Below, one piece after another: positions 17,131-24,845 of a stretch of 64,000 nt of DNA (within the stretch, counting starts at the first letter, position 1; every line of letters starts with the position of its first letter). The stretch lies in the NCBI GenBank assembly GCA_963793415.1, contig CAWCAC010000002.1:1798001-1862000 (forward strand). Reading direction: 5' to 3'. Position numbers and translations under genes: made by a program. A model generated the notes under the pieces. That model was not told where the DNA came from and did not search any database. It saw nothing but the letters and a program-made list of their open reading frames with translations. The DNA is from CAXMST01 sp963793415. GTDB lineage: Bacteria > Actinomycetota > Thermoleophilia > Solirubrobacterales > 70-9.

Positions 17131-18180
17131 GTGAGCGAGCAGGCCGCACATCCTCAGCACCCGAAGCGGATCTTCAGCGGCATCCAGCCGACCGGGCGCA
17201 AGCACCTCGGCAACTACATCGGCGCGATCCGCCAGTACGTCGACGGTCAGGAGCGCGCCGCCACTCCCGACGCCGCGATCTACTGCATCGTCGACCTGCA
17301 CGCGATCACGGTCGCCTACGACCCGGTCGAGCTGCGCGAGCGCGTCCACGACACGACCGCGATCCTGCTCGCCGCAGGCCTCGACCCCGAGCGCTGCATC
17401 CTCTTCCGTCAGGGCGACGTCCACGAGCACACCGAGCTCGCCTGGCTGCTCGGCGGCGTCACCGCCTGGGGCGACCTCAACCGCATGCACCAGTGGAAGG
17501 TCAAGCGTGAGCAGATCGAGCGCGGCCAGGGAGGGTTCGTATCCGCCGGGCTGTTCAGCTATCCGGTCCTGATGGCGGCCGACGTGCTCGCCTACCGGGC
17601 GACCGAAGTGCCGGTCGGCGACGACCAGCGACAGCACATCGAGCTGACGCGGGAGATCGCCCGCCGCTTCAACGAGCGCTTCGGGCCGGAGCTCGTGGTG
17701 CCGGAGCATCGAATTCCGGAGATCGGGGCGCGGATCATGGACCTGCAGGACCCGACCTCGAAGATGTCGACGACCGGCGGCTCCGAGCAGGGCACGGTGC
17801 TCGTCCTCGATGAGCCTGGCACGGTCACGAAGAAGATCAAGAGCGCGGTCACCGACTCCGGCCGCGAGGTCGTCCGCGGTGAGGGCAAGGAGGGGATCGA
17901 GAACCTGATCGACATCCTCGCCGTCGTCCGCGACTCCGATGCCGACGCGATCGAGGCTGAGTTCGAAGGCAAGGGCTACGGCGATTTCAAGGGGGCCGTC
18001 GCCGAGGCGGTCGTCGAGTACCTCGGGCCGGTCCGCGAGCGCTACGAGGAGATCCGCCCCGACGAGGCCGAGCTCGAGCGGATCCTCGCGCAGGGCGCCG
18101 GCCGCGCCCGCGAGATCGCGTCCGTCGTTCTGAGCGACGTCCGTGACGCGATGGGCGTCGCGGCGTCGCCCTCGCCGTAG
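17131..18180 (+). CDS. trpS: Tryptophan--tRNA ligase
   Basis: Predicted 349-residue class I aminoacyl-tRNA synthetase charging tRNA-Trp. The HIGH-like signature is KHLGNYIG near residue 25 and the KMSKS-like loop is DPTSKMSTTG near residue 210; GDDQRQHIELTREIARRFN is the typical tryptophan/tyrosine enzyme block. It starts with GTG 10 bases after a TAGGCT -10 box (17116-17121), so the transcript is probably leaderless. It is divergent from the MFS gene. It heads a region rich in aromatic amino-acid genes. Confidence 0.96.
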   Translation: MSEQAAHPQHPKRIFSGIQPTGRKHLGNYIGAIRQYVDGQERAATPDAAIYCIVDLHAITVAYDPVELRERVHDTTAILLAAGLDPERCILFRQGDVHEHTELAWLLGGVTAWGDLNRMHQWKVKREQIERGQGGFVSAGLFSYPVLMAADVLAYRATEVPVGDDQRQHIELTREIARRFNERFGPELVVPEHRIPEIGARIMDLQDPTSKMSTTGGSEQGTVLVLDEPGTVTKKIKSAVTDSGREVVRGEGKEGIENLIDILAVVRDSDADAIEAEFEGKGYGDFKGAVAEAVVEYLGPVRERYEEIRPDEAELERILAQGAGRAREIASVVLSDVRDAMGVAASPSP

Positions 18181-18287
18181 CCGCCGAGCCCGGTTCGCAG
18201 GTAGCGGGTCATCACCTCGGCCCGCTCGAGCTCACCGAGCGCCTCGAGCTCGGTCCGGATCTCGGCGATCTCGTCGATCCCGGCAAG
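18165..18287 (-). pseudogene. Relic of an AlkD-like DNA alkylation repair gene (N-terminal fragment)
   Basis: Read on the minus strand from 18287, the trpS-scpA gap encodes about 41 residues resembling the N terminus of the DNA alkylation repair (AlkD, HEAT-like) family: an IRTELEALGELERAEVMTRY stretch followed by LRTGLGGYGEGD, close to the family pattern of a KTGxGxYGEGD motif. An in-frame TAG precedes it at 18290-18288, no start codon remains, and the frame runs into the 3' end of trpS where similarity stops. It is a fragment only; the family call rests on remembered motifs. Confidence 0.45.
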
Positions 18288-18382
18288 CTAGCCGACGGCA
18301 GGCCCCGGAAACTGCGTGGACATCAGGCGCGGTTCCCGCTCGCGCCGCGGTTGCCTCCGCGCCCCGCTCTACGCTTCCGGGG

Positions 18383-19162
18383 ATGCGTTCAGCCGACCTC
18401 GAGCTCGACCTCGACGTCTTCGCCGGCCCGTTCGACCTGCTGCTCGCGGTCGTGCTCCGCGAGGAGATCAGCCTGCTCGAAGTCGAGCTCGGCGAGATCT
18501 GCGCCGCCTACGTCGCCCGGCTCGAGGAAACGGGCGAGCTCGATCTCGAGTCGGCGACCGAGTTCCTGGTCCTGATCGCGGCCCTGCTCGAGCTCAAGTC
18601 GCGGCTGATGCTGCCCGCCGCCGAGGAGGTCGAGATCGACCTCGGTCCCGAGGAGGCCGCCGAGGAGCTGCTCGCGCGGATGCTCGAGTACCGGCGCTAC
18701 AAGGACGCGGGCGCCGATCTCGCCGCCCGCTTCGAGGCCGAGCGCGGCCACCTCTACCGCTCCGCGCCGCTGCCGCTCGAGCTGCGCCGCGTCTCGGTCG
18801 AGGTGGCGCGGCCGGTGTACGACCCCGATGCGCTCGGCGCCGCGCTCGGCAACCTGCTGCGGACGCCGCCGAAGGTGGACACCAGCCACATCCGCCCGAC
18901 CGTCTCCCTGGAGCGGCGGCTCGAGGTCCTGCGCGACCTGCTCGGCCGGCGCTCGCGGATCGACTTCGACGATTCGTTCGGTTCCGAGGACCGCCTCACC
19001 CAGGCCGTGACGATCTTCGCCCTGCTGGAAATGCACAAGAAGGGCGAGGCCACCTGGCGCCAGAAGGAGACGTTCGGGCCGATCGAGATCGTCGCCGGCG
19101 AGGCCGCCGCGAGCGGCACGGCCGACGGCGCCGGCGGGGCTGAGCGGAGGGCGGCGCTGTGA
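18383..19162 (+). CDS. scpA: Segregation and condensation protein A
   Basis: Kleisin subunit of the bacterial SMC condensin, bridging SMC heads and binding an ScpB dimer. The N-terminal DVFAGPFDLLLAVVLREEISLLEVEL is the SMC-neck-binding helix region, the centre (LLELKSRLMLP) is the ScpB-binding part, and the C-terminal winged helix (SEDRLTQAVTIFALLEMHKKGEATWRQ) binds the SMC cap. The ATG at 18383 was chosen because a TACGCT -10 box sits just upstream and the family starts here. It overlaps scpB by GTGA. Its SMC partner at 59.6-62.1 kb is unusually short. Confidence 0.93.
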   Translation: MRSADLELDLDVFAGPFDLLLAVVLREEISLLEVELGEICAAYVARLEETGELDLESATEFLVLIAALLELKSRLMLPAAEEVEIDLGPEEAAEELLARMLEYRRYKDAGADLAARFEAERGHLYRSAPLPLELRRVSVEVARPVYDPDALGAALGNLLRTPPKVDTSHIRPTVSLERRLEVLRDLLGRRSRIDFDDSFGSEDRLTQAVTIFALLEMHKKGEATWRQKETFGPIEIVAGEAAASGTADGAGGAERRAAL

Positions 19163-19740
19163 GCTCGGCCGCCGATCTCGCCCGGACCGTAGAGGCGCTG
19201 CTCTTCCTCTCACCCGATCCGGTCCCGGTCGAGGAGTTGATCGAGGCCTGCGAGGTCGGCGAGGTCCAGGTCCGCAACGCGCTCGACGTGCTCGCCGAGG
19301 AGCTCGCTCCGGGACGGCGCGGCCTCGTCCTCAAGGAGGTCGGTGGCGGCTACACGCTGGCGACCGACCCGATCGCCGAGCTGCCGGCGCGGCGCCTGCT
19401 CTCGCGGCCGAAGACGCCGCCGCTGACCCAGGCACAGGCGGAGACGCTCGCGATCGTCGCCTATCTGCAGCCGGTCTCGCGCCCCGAGATAGCTCGCATC
19501 CGCGGCGTCAGCTCCGAGTCCGCGGTCACCTCGCTGAGCGAGCGCGGCCTGATCGAGGAAGCCGGGCGCTCGCGCTTCGGCGCGACGATCTACGCGACCA
19601 CCGACCTCTTCCAGCGACTCTTCGGGATCTCCGGCCTCGATCAACTGCCCGACGTCGAGCGCTTCGACCCGACACCCGAGGACGCCGCCGAGCTGCGCGA
19701 GCGCCTGCTCAAGGCGGGCGAGCAACGCAGCGAGAGCTGA
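19159..19740 (+). CDS. scpB: Segregation and condensation protein B
   Basis: Predicted 193-residue tandem winged-helix protein that dimerises and binds the centre of ScpA. LARTVEALLFLSPDPVPVEEL at the start and TQAQAETLAIVAYLQPVSRPEIARIRG with LIEEAGRSRFGATIYATT in the second half are family signatures. The GTG start overlaps the TGA of scpA. The following genes (ACT protein, rluB, aroH, hisC-like) continue as one run of overlapping frames, matching the common actinobacterial scpA-scpB-rluB order. Confidence 0.94.
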   Translation: MSSAADLARTVEALLFLSPDPVPVEELIEACEVGEVQVRNALDVLAEELAPGRRGLVLKEVGGGYTLATDPIAELPARRLLSRPKTPPLTQAQAETLAIVAYLQPVSRPEIARIRGVSSESAVTSLSERGLIEEAGRSRFGATIYATTDLFQRLFGISGLDQLPDVERFDPTPEDAAELRERLLKAGEQRSES

Positions 19741-19742
19741 GC

Positions 19743-20189
19743 GTGGTCGGCCCCGTGCCGTCCGCTCCCTCGCTCCAGCTCGAGGTCCTCGCCGAGGGGC
19801 ACGCGCTCTGCCGCCTCGAGCCCGACGCGCCGCTGCCCGGCTGGGCCGCCGGCGCTCGCATCGAGCCGGGAGCGATCGTCGCGATCGGCCGCACGGCGGA
19901 GGAGCTCGCGATCGTCGCTCCCGAGGCGCTGGTGCCCGCCGATCTGCCGCGCAGCGGCGGCCGCCGCGCCCTGCGAGTCTCGGGAACCCTCGATCACTCG
20001 CTGACCGGGGTGCTCGCCTCGATCGCCGCGCCGCTGGCAGAGGCCGGACTGCCGATCTTCGCGATCTCGACCTGGGACACCGACTACGTGCTCGTCGCCG
20101 ACGAGGACCTCGATCGCGCCCTCCACGCCCTGACCGCAGCGGGCCACCGTGTCACCGGGGCGGGCGCCGACGAAGGGGGCCTGACGTGA
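19743..20189 (+). CDS. ACT-domain amino-acid-binding protein
   Basis: Predicted 148-residue protein that looks like a stand-alone pair of ACT-like halves. The C-terminal stretch LAEAGLPIFAISTWDTDYVLV is the hallmark of the aspartate kinase-like ACT family in which the domain binds an amino acid. It has no catalytic domain. It sits between scpB and rluB, with starts and stops overlapping or 2 bases apart, upstream of aroH and the aminotransferase; a role in sensing an amino acid is possible but unproven. Confidence 0.8.
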   Translation: MVGPVPSAPSLQLEVLAEGHALCRLEPDAPLPGWAAGARIEPGAIVAIGRTAEELAIVAPEALVPADLPRSGGRRALRVSGTLDHSLTGVLASIAAPLAEAGLPIFAISTWDTDYVLVADEDLDRALHALTAAGHRVTGAGADEGGLT

Positions 20190-20935
20190 GGCTCGTCAAG
20201 TACCTCGCGCACAGTGGCGTCGCCTCGCGCCGTGCCTCCGAGGTCCTGATCGCCGACGGCCGGGTCAGGGTCGGCGGCGAGGTCGTCACCGACCCGGCTC
20301 GCGACGTCGAGGCCTCGAGCGGGGTCGAGGTGGACGGCAAGCCGGTCTCCCCGGAGGGGCGCGAGGTGTGGATGCTGAACAAGCCGATGCACGTCGTCTC
20401 GACGGCCTCGGAGCCGGGCCGCCGGCGCGCGGTGGTCGACCTGGTCGACTCCCGGCGCCGCCTCTACCCGGTCGGCAGGCTCGACGCCGACTCGACCGGC
20501 CTGATCCTGATCGCCAACGACGGCGAGCTTGCCAACCGGCTCACGCATCCGCGCTTCGAGGTGCCGAAGACCTACGAGGTCGAGCTCCGCCGGCCGCCGA
20601 CGGACGCGCAGCTGCGCCGTCTGCGCGAGGGCCCGGTGCTCGATGACGGGCCGACGCAGCCGGCGAAGGCCCGCCGCGCCGGCGAGCGCGCTATCGAGGT
20701 GACGATCACCGAAGGCCGCAACCGACAGGTGCGGCGGATGGTCAAGGCGGTCGGCAACGAGGTCGTCTCGCTGAGGCGGGTCGGGTTCGGCTCGCTTCGG
20801 CTCGGGGACCTGGGTCCGGGCGAGAGCCGGCAGCTGAGCAGGTCGGAGCTGCGGCGCCTCTGGAAGGATGCCGGGGCGATGGACGAGGCCGAGCAGCCGA
20901 CAGAGCCGAGGGCGGGGCGGGGAAAGCGTGGCTGA
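20186..20935 (+). CDS. rluB: Pseudouridine synthase, RluB/RsuA family
   Basis: Predicted 249-residue enzyme that isomerises a uridine of rRNA. An S4 RNA-binding domain occupies residues 1-60 (MRLVKYLAHSGVASRRASE), and the catalytic block YPVGRLDADSTGLILI near residue 97 carries the essential aspartate. GRNRQVRRMVKAVGNEVVSLRR is the C-terminal family motif. It starts at a GTG overlapping the TGA of the ACT gene. In actinobacteria it commonly follows scpAB. Confidence 0.92.
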   Translation: MRLVKYLAHSGVASRRASEVLIADGRVRVGGEVVTDPARDVEASSGVEVDGKPVSPEGREVWMLNKPMHVVSTASEPGRRRAVVDLVDSRRRLYPVGRLDADSTGLILIANDGELANRLTHPRFEVPKTYEVELRRPPTDAQLRRLREGPVLDDGPTQPAKARRAGERAIEVTITEGRNRQVRRMVKAVGNEVVSLRRVGFGSLRLGDLGPGESRQLSRSELRRLWKDAGAMDEAEQPTEPRAGRGKRG

Positions 20936-21305
20936 CGCCGAGCGCGTCTTCGCGGTGCGCGGCGCCGCCCAGGCTGACCGCAACGATCGCGAGTCGATCC
21001 TGGCGACGGCCGACGAGCTGATCCGGGAGCTGATGGCCCGCAACGATCTCGCGCCCGAGGCGATGATCAGCTGCATCCTCACCTGCACCGAGGACCTCGA
21101 CGCCGAGTTCCCCGCGGTCGCCGCCCGCAGCGCCGGCCTCGACAACGTGCCCCTGCTCTGCACCCGCGAGATGGACGTTCCCGGCTCGATGGAGCGGGTG
21201 ATCCGGGCCCTGGTCCACTACTACGCCGCCGCCGACCACACCCCGGCGCACACCTACCTGGGAGCGGCCAAGCAGTTGCGCTCGGACCTACACTCGGCCC
21301 AGTGA
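20928..21305 (+). CDS. aroH: Chorismate mutase, AroH (trimeric) type
   Basis: Predicted 125-residue enzyme converting chorismate to prephenate, the first step specific to phenylalanine and tyrosine. VFAVRGAAQADRNDRESI at the start and VPLLCTREMDVPGSMERVIRALVHYY near the end are signatures of the Bacillus subtilis-type pseudo-alpha-beta-barrel mutase, with the active-site arginine and cysteine positions present. The GTG at 20928 has GGGGAAAG in front and overlaps the end of rluB by 8 bases. It provides prephenate for TyrA encoded 2.5 kb downstream. Confidence 0.92.
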   Translation: MADAERVFAVRGAAQADRNDRESILATADELIRELMARNDLAPEAMISCILTCTEDLDAEFPAVAARSAGLDNVPLLCTREMDVPGSMERVIRALVHYYAAADHTPAHTYLGAAKQLRSDLHSAQ

Positions 21306-22399
21306 CCTCGCAGATCCACTATTCCCGCAAGCTCGAGCAGCTGCCCCACTACGAGGGCGGCATGGACCTCGAGCGCGCCCGCAAGCTCTACGAGACGAGC
21401 GACGTGATCAAGCTCGCCTCGAACGAGTCGCCTTGGGGCCCGCACCCGGCAGTGCTCGAGGTGATCGCAAAGGCGGCCGCCGACGCAAACCGGTACCCGG
21501 ACCAGTACGCGGCGCTGCTGCGGGAGCGGATCGCGGCTCACTACGACTTCGACCCGGCCGGGATCGCTGTCGCCAACGGTTCCTGCGAGTTCCTGCTCGC
21601 CGGCGCGCTCGCGCTCTGCGAGCCCGGTGCCGAGATCGTCTTCGCCTGGCCCGCGTTCTCGATGTACCCGCAGCTCGCTCCACTCAGCGGCGCGTCCGAG
21701 ATCCGGGTGCCGCTCAACGATCGCTACGAACACGACCTCGACGCGATGCTGGCCGAGATCACCGTCGCGACCCAGATCGTGTTGCTCTGCAACCCGAACA
21801 ATCCCACCGGCACGTACCTGCCCGCCGAGCGGATCGCCGCCTTCCTCGAGCAGGTGCCGACGCACGTGACCGTGATCCTCGACGAGGCCTACGTCGAGCT
21901 GCAGATCGTCGACGACCCGTTCGCGACGGTCGACCTGACCCGCCGCTTTCCGAACCTCGTGCTGCTGCGGACCTTCTCGAAGATCTACGGACTCGCCGGC
22001 ATGCGCTGCGGCTACGCCCTCGGGTCGGCCCGCTTCCGGGCTGCCGTCGACGCCGTGCGCCAGCCGTTCAGCGTCAACCTCGTCGCTCAGGCCGCCGGGG
22101 CGGAGGCGATCCTCCACCAGGACGACGTCACCCGCCGCGTCGAGCGGACCGTGGCCGAGAGGCTCGACGTCGAGGAGCGCCTGCACGAGCTCGGCCTGCG
22201 GACGGCCAAGACCCAGACCAACTTCTCCTGGATCGACCTCGACGGCCGCGACGACGCGGAGATCGTCGAGGGCCTCGGCAGCCGCGGGGTCATCGTCCGT
22301 GGCGGGACGCCGCTCGGGGGGCCCGGTCACGTTCGCGTCACCTACGGCACTCCCGAGGAGAACCAGCGCTTCCTCGATGCGCTCGAGAGCCTGCTCTAG
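21302..22399 (+). CDS. hisC: Histidinol-phosphate/aromatic aminotransferase
   Basis: Predicted 365-residue fold-type I PLP aminotransferase of the HisC family. KLASNESPWGPHP near residue 37, CNPNNPTGTYLP, LDEAYVEL and TFSKIYGLAGMRCGYALG with the PLP lysine are all visible. Placement directly after chorismate mutase and before the DAHP synthase operon suggests it serves as the phenylalanine/tyrosine aminotransferase (pat-like) rather than, or besides, histidine synthesis; that is inference from context. The GTG start overlaps the aroH stop. Confidence 0.9.
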   Translation: MTSQIHYSRKLEQLPHYEGGMDLERARKLYETSDVIKLASNESPWGPHPAVLEVIAKAAADANRYPDQYAALLRERIAAHYDFDPAGIAVANGSCEFLLAGALALCEPGAEIVFAWPAFSMYPQLAPLSGASEIRVPLNDRYEHDLDAMLAEITVATQIVLLCNPNNPTGTYLPAERIAAFLEQVPTHVTVILDEAYVELQIVDDPFATVDLTRRFPNLVLLRTFSKIYGLAGMRCGYALGSARFRAAVDAVRQPFSVNLVAQAAGAEAILHQDDVTRRVERTVAERLDVEERLHELGLRTAKTQTNFSWIDLDGRDDAEIVEGLGSRGVIVRGGTPLGGPGHVRVTYGTPEENQRFLDALESLL

Positions 22400-22420
22400 C
22401 GGGCCCGCGGGCAGCGGCTC

Positions 22421-22449
22421 TTGTCCCCGGCCCACGGCCGTGGTACAAA
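22421..22449 (+). promoter_or_regulatory. Putative promoter of the aromatic leader/aroF operon
   Basis: TTGTCC (22421-22426) and TACAAA (22444-22449) are 17 bases apart. Initiation about 7 bases downstream would put the transcript start at about 22456, almost at the leader-peptide ATG at 22459, so the leader would be translated without an upstream ribosome site. Confidence 0.5.
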
Positions 22450-22458
22450 CCCAGGCCC

Positions 22459-22542
22459 ATGGAATTCGTGCCGAACCCGATCCAGACGGCCCCCGAGGCC
22501 TCCGTTCGGCATGCGTATTCCTGGTATTGGCGATTTAGCTAG
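22459..22542 (+). CDS. Aromatic leader peptide of the aroF operon (27 codons)
   Basis: Short open frame starting MEFVPNPIQTAPE and ending HAYSWYWRFS, followed by TAG. Within the last nine codons come Tyr (22516), Trp (22522), Tyr (22525), Trp (22528) and Phe (22534). This density of all three aromatic residues immediately before DAHP synthase, whose pathway makes them, is the classical pattern of a ribosome-stalling leader. The stop codon abuts the first arm of an alternative RNA structure. No ribosome site is visible, consistent with a leaderless start after the TACAAA box. It is too short for homology, so the call rests on content and position. Confidence 0.75.
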   Translation: MEFVPNPIQTAPEASVRHAYSWYWRFS

Positions 22543-22641
22543 GCGTCCGGCCTGGGCAGCACCTGCCCTGTCGACCTGCAGCTGAAGCGCTACCCGCCTC
22601 ACCTCTGTCGTTGTGCCGGACGCCGGACCTCCGCAGGTCCG
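22543..22641 (+). promoter_or_regulatory. Predicted attenuator RNA between leader peptide and aroF
   Basis: Arm A GCGTCCGGC (22543-22551) begins right after the leader stop and is the exact complement of arm C GCCGGACGC (22615-22623); its GTCCGGC can also pair with GCCGGAC at 22622-22628, which is part of the last hairpin CGGACCT-CCGC-AGGTCCG (22624-22641). A central hairpin GGGCAG-CAC-CTGCCC lies at 22554-22568. A ribosome stalled on the Trp/Tyr codons leaves arm A free to pair with arm C; one that reaches the stop covers arm A and lets the last hairpin form. No T tract follows the last hairpin, so termination would be factor-dependent or the effect translational. Confidence 0.6.
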
Positions 22642-22697
22642 CGCACCCGCGCGCCTGCTCGATCCCTTACGAGTACAGAGAAAGGCAAGCCAAGAAA

Positions 22698-23729
22698 ATG
22701 ATGATCGTGATGAGACCCGAGGCGGACGAGGCGCAGATCGCCGCCGTGATCGAGCGGGTCGAGGCGGCGGGCTGTTCGGCCCACGTCTCGACCGGCGAGT
22801 TGCTCTGCGTGATCGGTGCGATCGGGGACCGCGAGCGAGTCGCCTCGCTCGGCCTCGAGGTGGCCCCGGGCGTCGACCGCGTGGTCCCGATCCTGAAGCC
22901 CTACAAGCTCAGCTCCGCGCAGTTCCGCGGCGGCCGACGATCGCGCTTCGAGATCGGCGGCGCCGAGGTCGGGGGCGACGCGGACCTGTGTTTGATCGCG
23001 GGCCCATGCACGGTCGAGACCCGCGAGCAGACGCTCGAGGTGGCGCGCTGCGTCGAGGACGCCGGCGCCGAGATGCTGCGGGGCGGGGCCTACAAGCCGA
23101 GGACGTCGCCCTACTCGTTCCAGGGACTCGGGCTCGAGGGCCTGAAGCTGCTGGCCGAGGCGAAGGAGGAGACCGGCCTGCCGATCGTCACCGAGCTGAT
23201 GGACGTGCGTGACGTCGAGGCCGTCGCCGAGGTCGCGGACGTGATCCAGGTCGGCGCCCGCAACATGCAGAACTACAACCTGCTGACCGAGATCGGCCGG
23301 ACCGGATGCGCCGTCCTGCTCAAGCGCGGGCTCGCAGCCTCCCTCGAGGAGCTGCTGATGGCGTCGGAGTACCTCCTCAAGGAGGGCAACGAGCGGGTGA
23401 TGCTCTGCGAGCGCGGGATCCGCACTCACGAGAGCGCCTACCGGTTCACGCTCGACCTGCTCGCCGTCCCGGCCCTGAAGGAGATGACGCACCTGCCGGT
23501 CGTCGTCGATCCGAGTCACGCGGCCGGCCGGCGCGACTGGGTGCTGCCGATGTCGCTGGCCGCCGCGGCGGCCGGTGCCGATGGCATCATCGTCGAGGTG
23601 CACAACGAGCCCGGACAAGCGATCTGCGACGGACCTCAGGCTCTCCACACGGACGAGTTCGCTGCCTACACCGAGCAGCTGCGGGCGGTCAGCATGGCCG
23701 CGCGCGGAGAGGCGGCCGCGGCGCTCTGA
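22698..23729 (+). CDS. aroF: 3-deoxy-7-phosphoheptulonate synthase (DAHP synthase), type I-beta with N-terminal regulatory domain
   Basis: Joins phosphoenolpyruvate and erythrose 4-phosphate as the first step of the shikimate pathway. Residues ~1-75 form a ferredoxin-like regulatory domain (MMIVMRPEADEAQ...VSTGELLCVIG) as in the Thermotoga enzyme, where it mediates feedback by aromatic amino acids. The TIM barrel follows with LIAGPCTVE, LRGGAYKPRTSPYSFQG, VGARNMQN, LLKRG and VVDPSHAAGRRD. The ATG at 22698 is followed by another ATG; the domain fits either. The gene is preceded by the leader peptide and alternative RNA structure described above and followed closely by tyrA and aroA. Confidence 0.95.
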   Translation: MMIVMRPEADEAQIAAVIERVEAAGCSAHVSTGELLCVIGAIGDRERVASLGLEVAPGVDRVVPILKPYKLSSAQFRGGRRSRFEIGGAEVGGDADLCLIAGPCTVETREQTLEVARCVEDAGAEMLRGGAYKPRTSPYSFQGLGLEGLKLLAEAKEETGLPIVTELMDVRDVEAVAEVADVIQVGARNMQNYNLLTEIGRTGCAVLLKRGLAASLEELLMASEYLLKEGNERVMLCERGIRTHESAYRFTLDLLAVPALKEMTHLPVVVDPSHAAGRRDWVLPMSLAAAAAGADGIIVEVHNEPGQAICDGPQALHTDEFAAYTEQLRAVSMAARGEAAAAL

Positions 23730-23753
23730 GTTGAGGGTCGCGCCAATCGGATC

Positions 23754-24842
23754 ATGAAGCTGGCCGTCCTCGGCGTCGGGCTGATCGGCGGGTCGATCGG
23801 CCTGGCTGCGCGCACCCGCCTCGACGCGGAAGTCGCCGGCTTCGACCCCTCCGGGGAGACGCTCGATGCCGCCCTCGAGGTGGGCGCGGTCGACATCCCG
23901 GCCTCGTCGATCGCGGACGCCGTGCGTGGGGCGGATGCCGTGTTCTGCGCAGCGCCGGTCAACTCCCTGCCGGGCCTCGTGATCGAGGCGCTCGCGGCGA
24001 GCGGCCCGGAGACCGTGGTCAGCGACGTCGGCTCGACCAAGTCGGGCCTGGTCGAGGCGGTCTCGACGGATCCGGCCGCGGCGCGGTTCATCGGCGGCCA
24101 CCCTCTCGCGGGCGCCGAGACCGCCGGCGTCCGCAACTCGCGCGCCGACCTGTTCGACGGCGCGCGCTGGTTCCTGACGCCGACGAGCAGCTCCGAGGGC
24201 GTGCTGTTCGACCGGCTCCACAGCCTGCTCGCCGGCCTCGGCGCCCGGCCGCAGGCGATCGATCCGGTCGAGCACGACCACATGATGGCGACGGTCAGCC
24301 ACCTCCCGCACGTGCTCTCGAACGCCCTCGTCACCCGTGCGGCGGCGACGCTCGAGGGTGGGGAGCGGCGGCCGGAGGTGGGGCGGAGCTTTCGCGACGC
24401 GACCCGCGTCGCCGGCGCCAACCCGGCGATCTGGTCCGAGATCTTTGCCGCCAACCACGCCGCGGTCGCCGATGAGGTCGACGCCGTGATCGAGCTCCTC
24501 CAGCAGGCTTCCCACCTGCTCCACGAGGGCGACGCGACGGCGCTGCACAGCTACCAGCAGAGCGCCGCCGCCGACCGACGCGCCCTCGAGGAGGACGTGC
24601 TCGAGGGGGGTCAGCTGTTCGAGCTGCGGCTCGCGGTCGAGAACCGGCCGGGCGTCGTCGCCGAGCTGGCGCTCGCGCTGGGCCGCGCCGGTGTCAACAT
24701 CGAGGACATGAGCCTCGCCCCCTCCTCGGACCAGCGCACCGGAGCGATCTCGCTGTGGATCGCCGGGGGCGAAGAGGCGGTGCGGGCCGGGGCGATCATC
24801 TCCGAGCTCGGCCACGCCGTGACGACCGTCAGCGGGGGCTGA
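23754..24842 (+). CDS. tyrA: Prephenate dehydrogenase with C-terminal ACT domain
   Basis: Predicted 362-residue NAD(P)-dependent enzyme converting prephenate to 4-hydroxyphenylpyruvate for tyrosine. The Rossmann motif LGVGLIGGSIG is at residues 4-14; GGHPLAGAE carries the catalytic histidine, and HDHMMATVSHLPH follows. Residues ~285-360 look like an ACT domain (ELRLAVENRPGVVAELALALG), the usual site of tyrosine feedback. It lies 24 bases after aroF and 3 bases before aroA, so it is probably in the same attenuator-controlled transcript. Confidence 0.93.
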   Translation: MKLAVLGVGLIGGSIGLAARTRLDAEVAGFDPSGETLDAALEVGAVDIPASSIADAVRGADAVFCAAPVNSLPGLVIEALAASGPETVVSDVGSTKSGLVEAVSTDPAAARFIGGHPLAGAETAGVRNSRADLFDGARWFLTPTSSSEGVLFDRLHSLLAGLGARPQAIDPVEHDHMMATVSHLPHVLSNALVTRAAATLEGGERRPEVGRSFRDATRVAGANPAIWSEIFAANHAAVADEVDAVIELLQQASHLLHEGDATALHSYQQSAAADRRALEEDVLEGGQLFELRLAVENRPGVVAELALALGRAGVNIEDMSLAPSSDQRTGAISLWIAGGEEAVRAGAIISELGHAVTTVSGG

Positions 24843-24845
24843 CCC

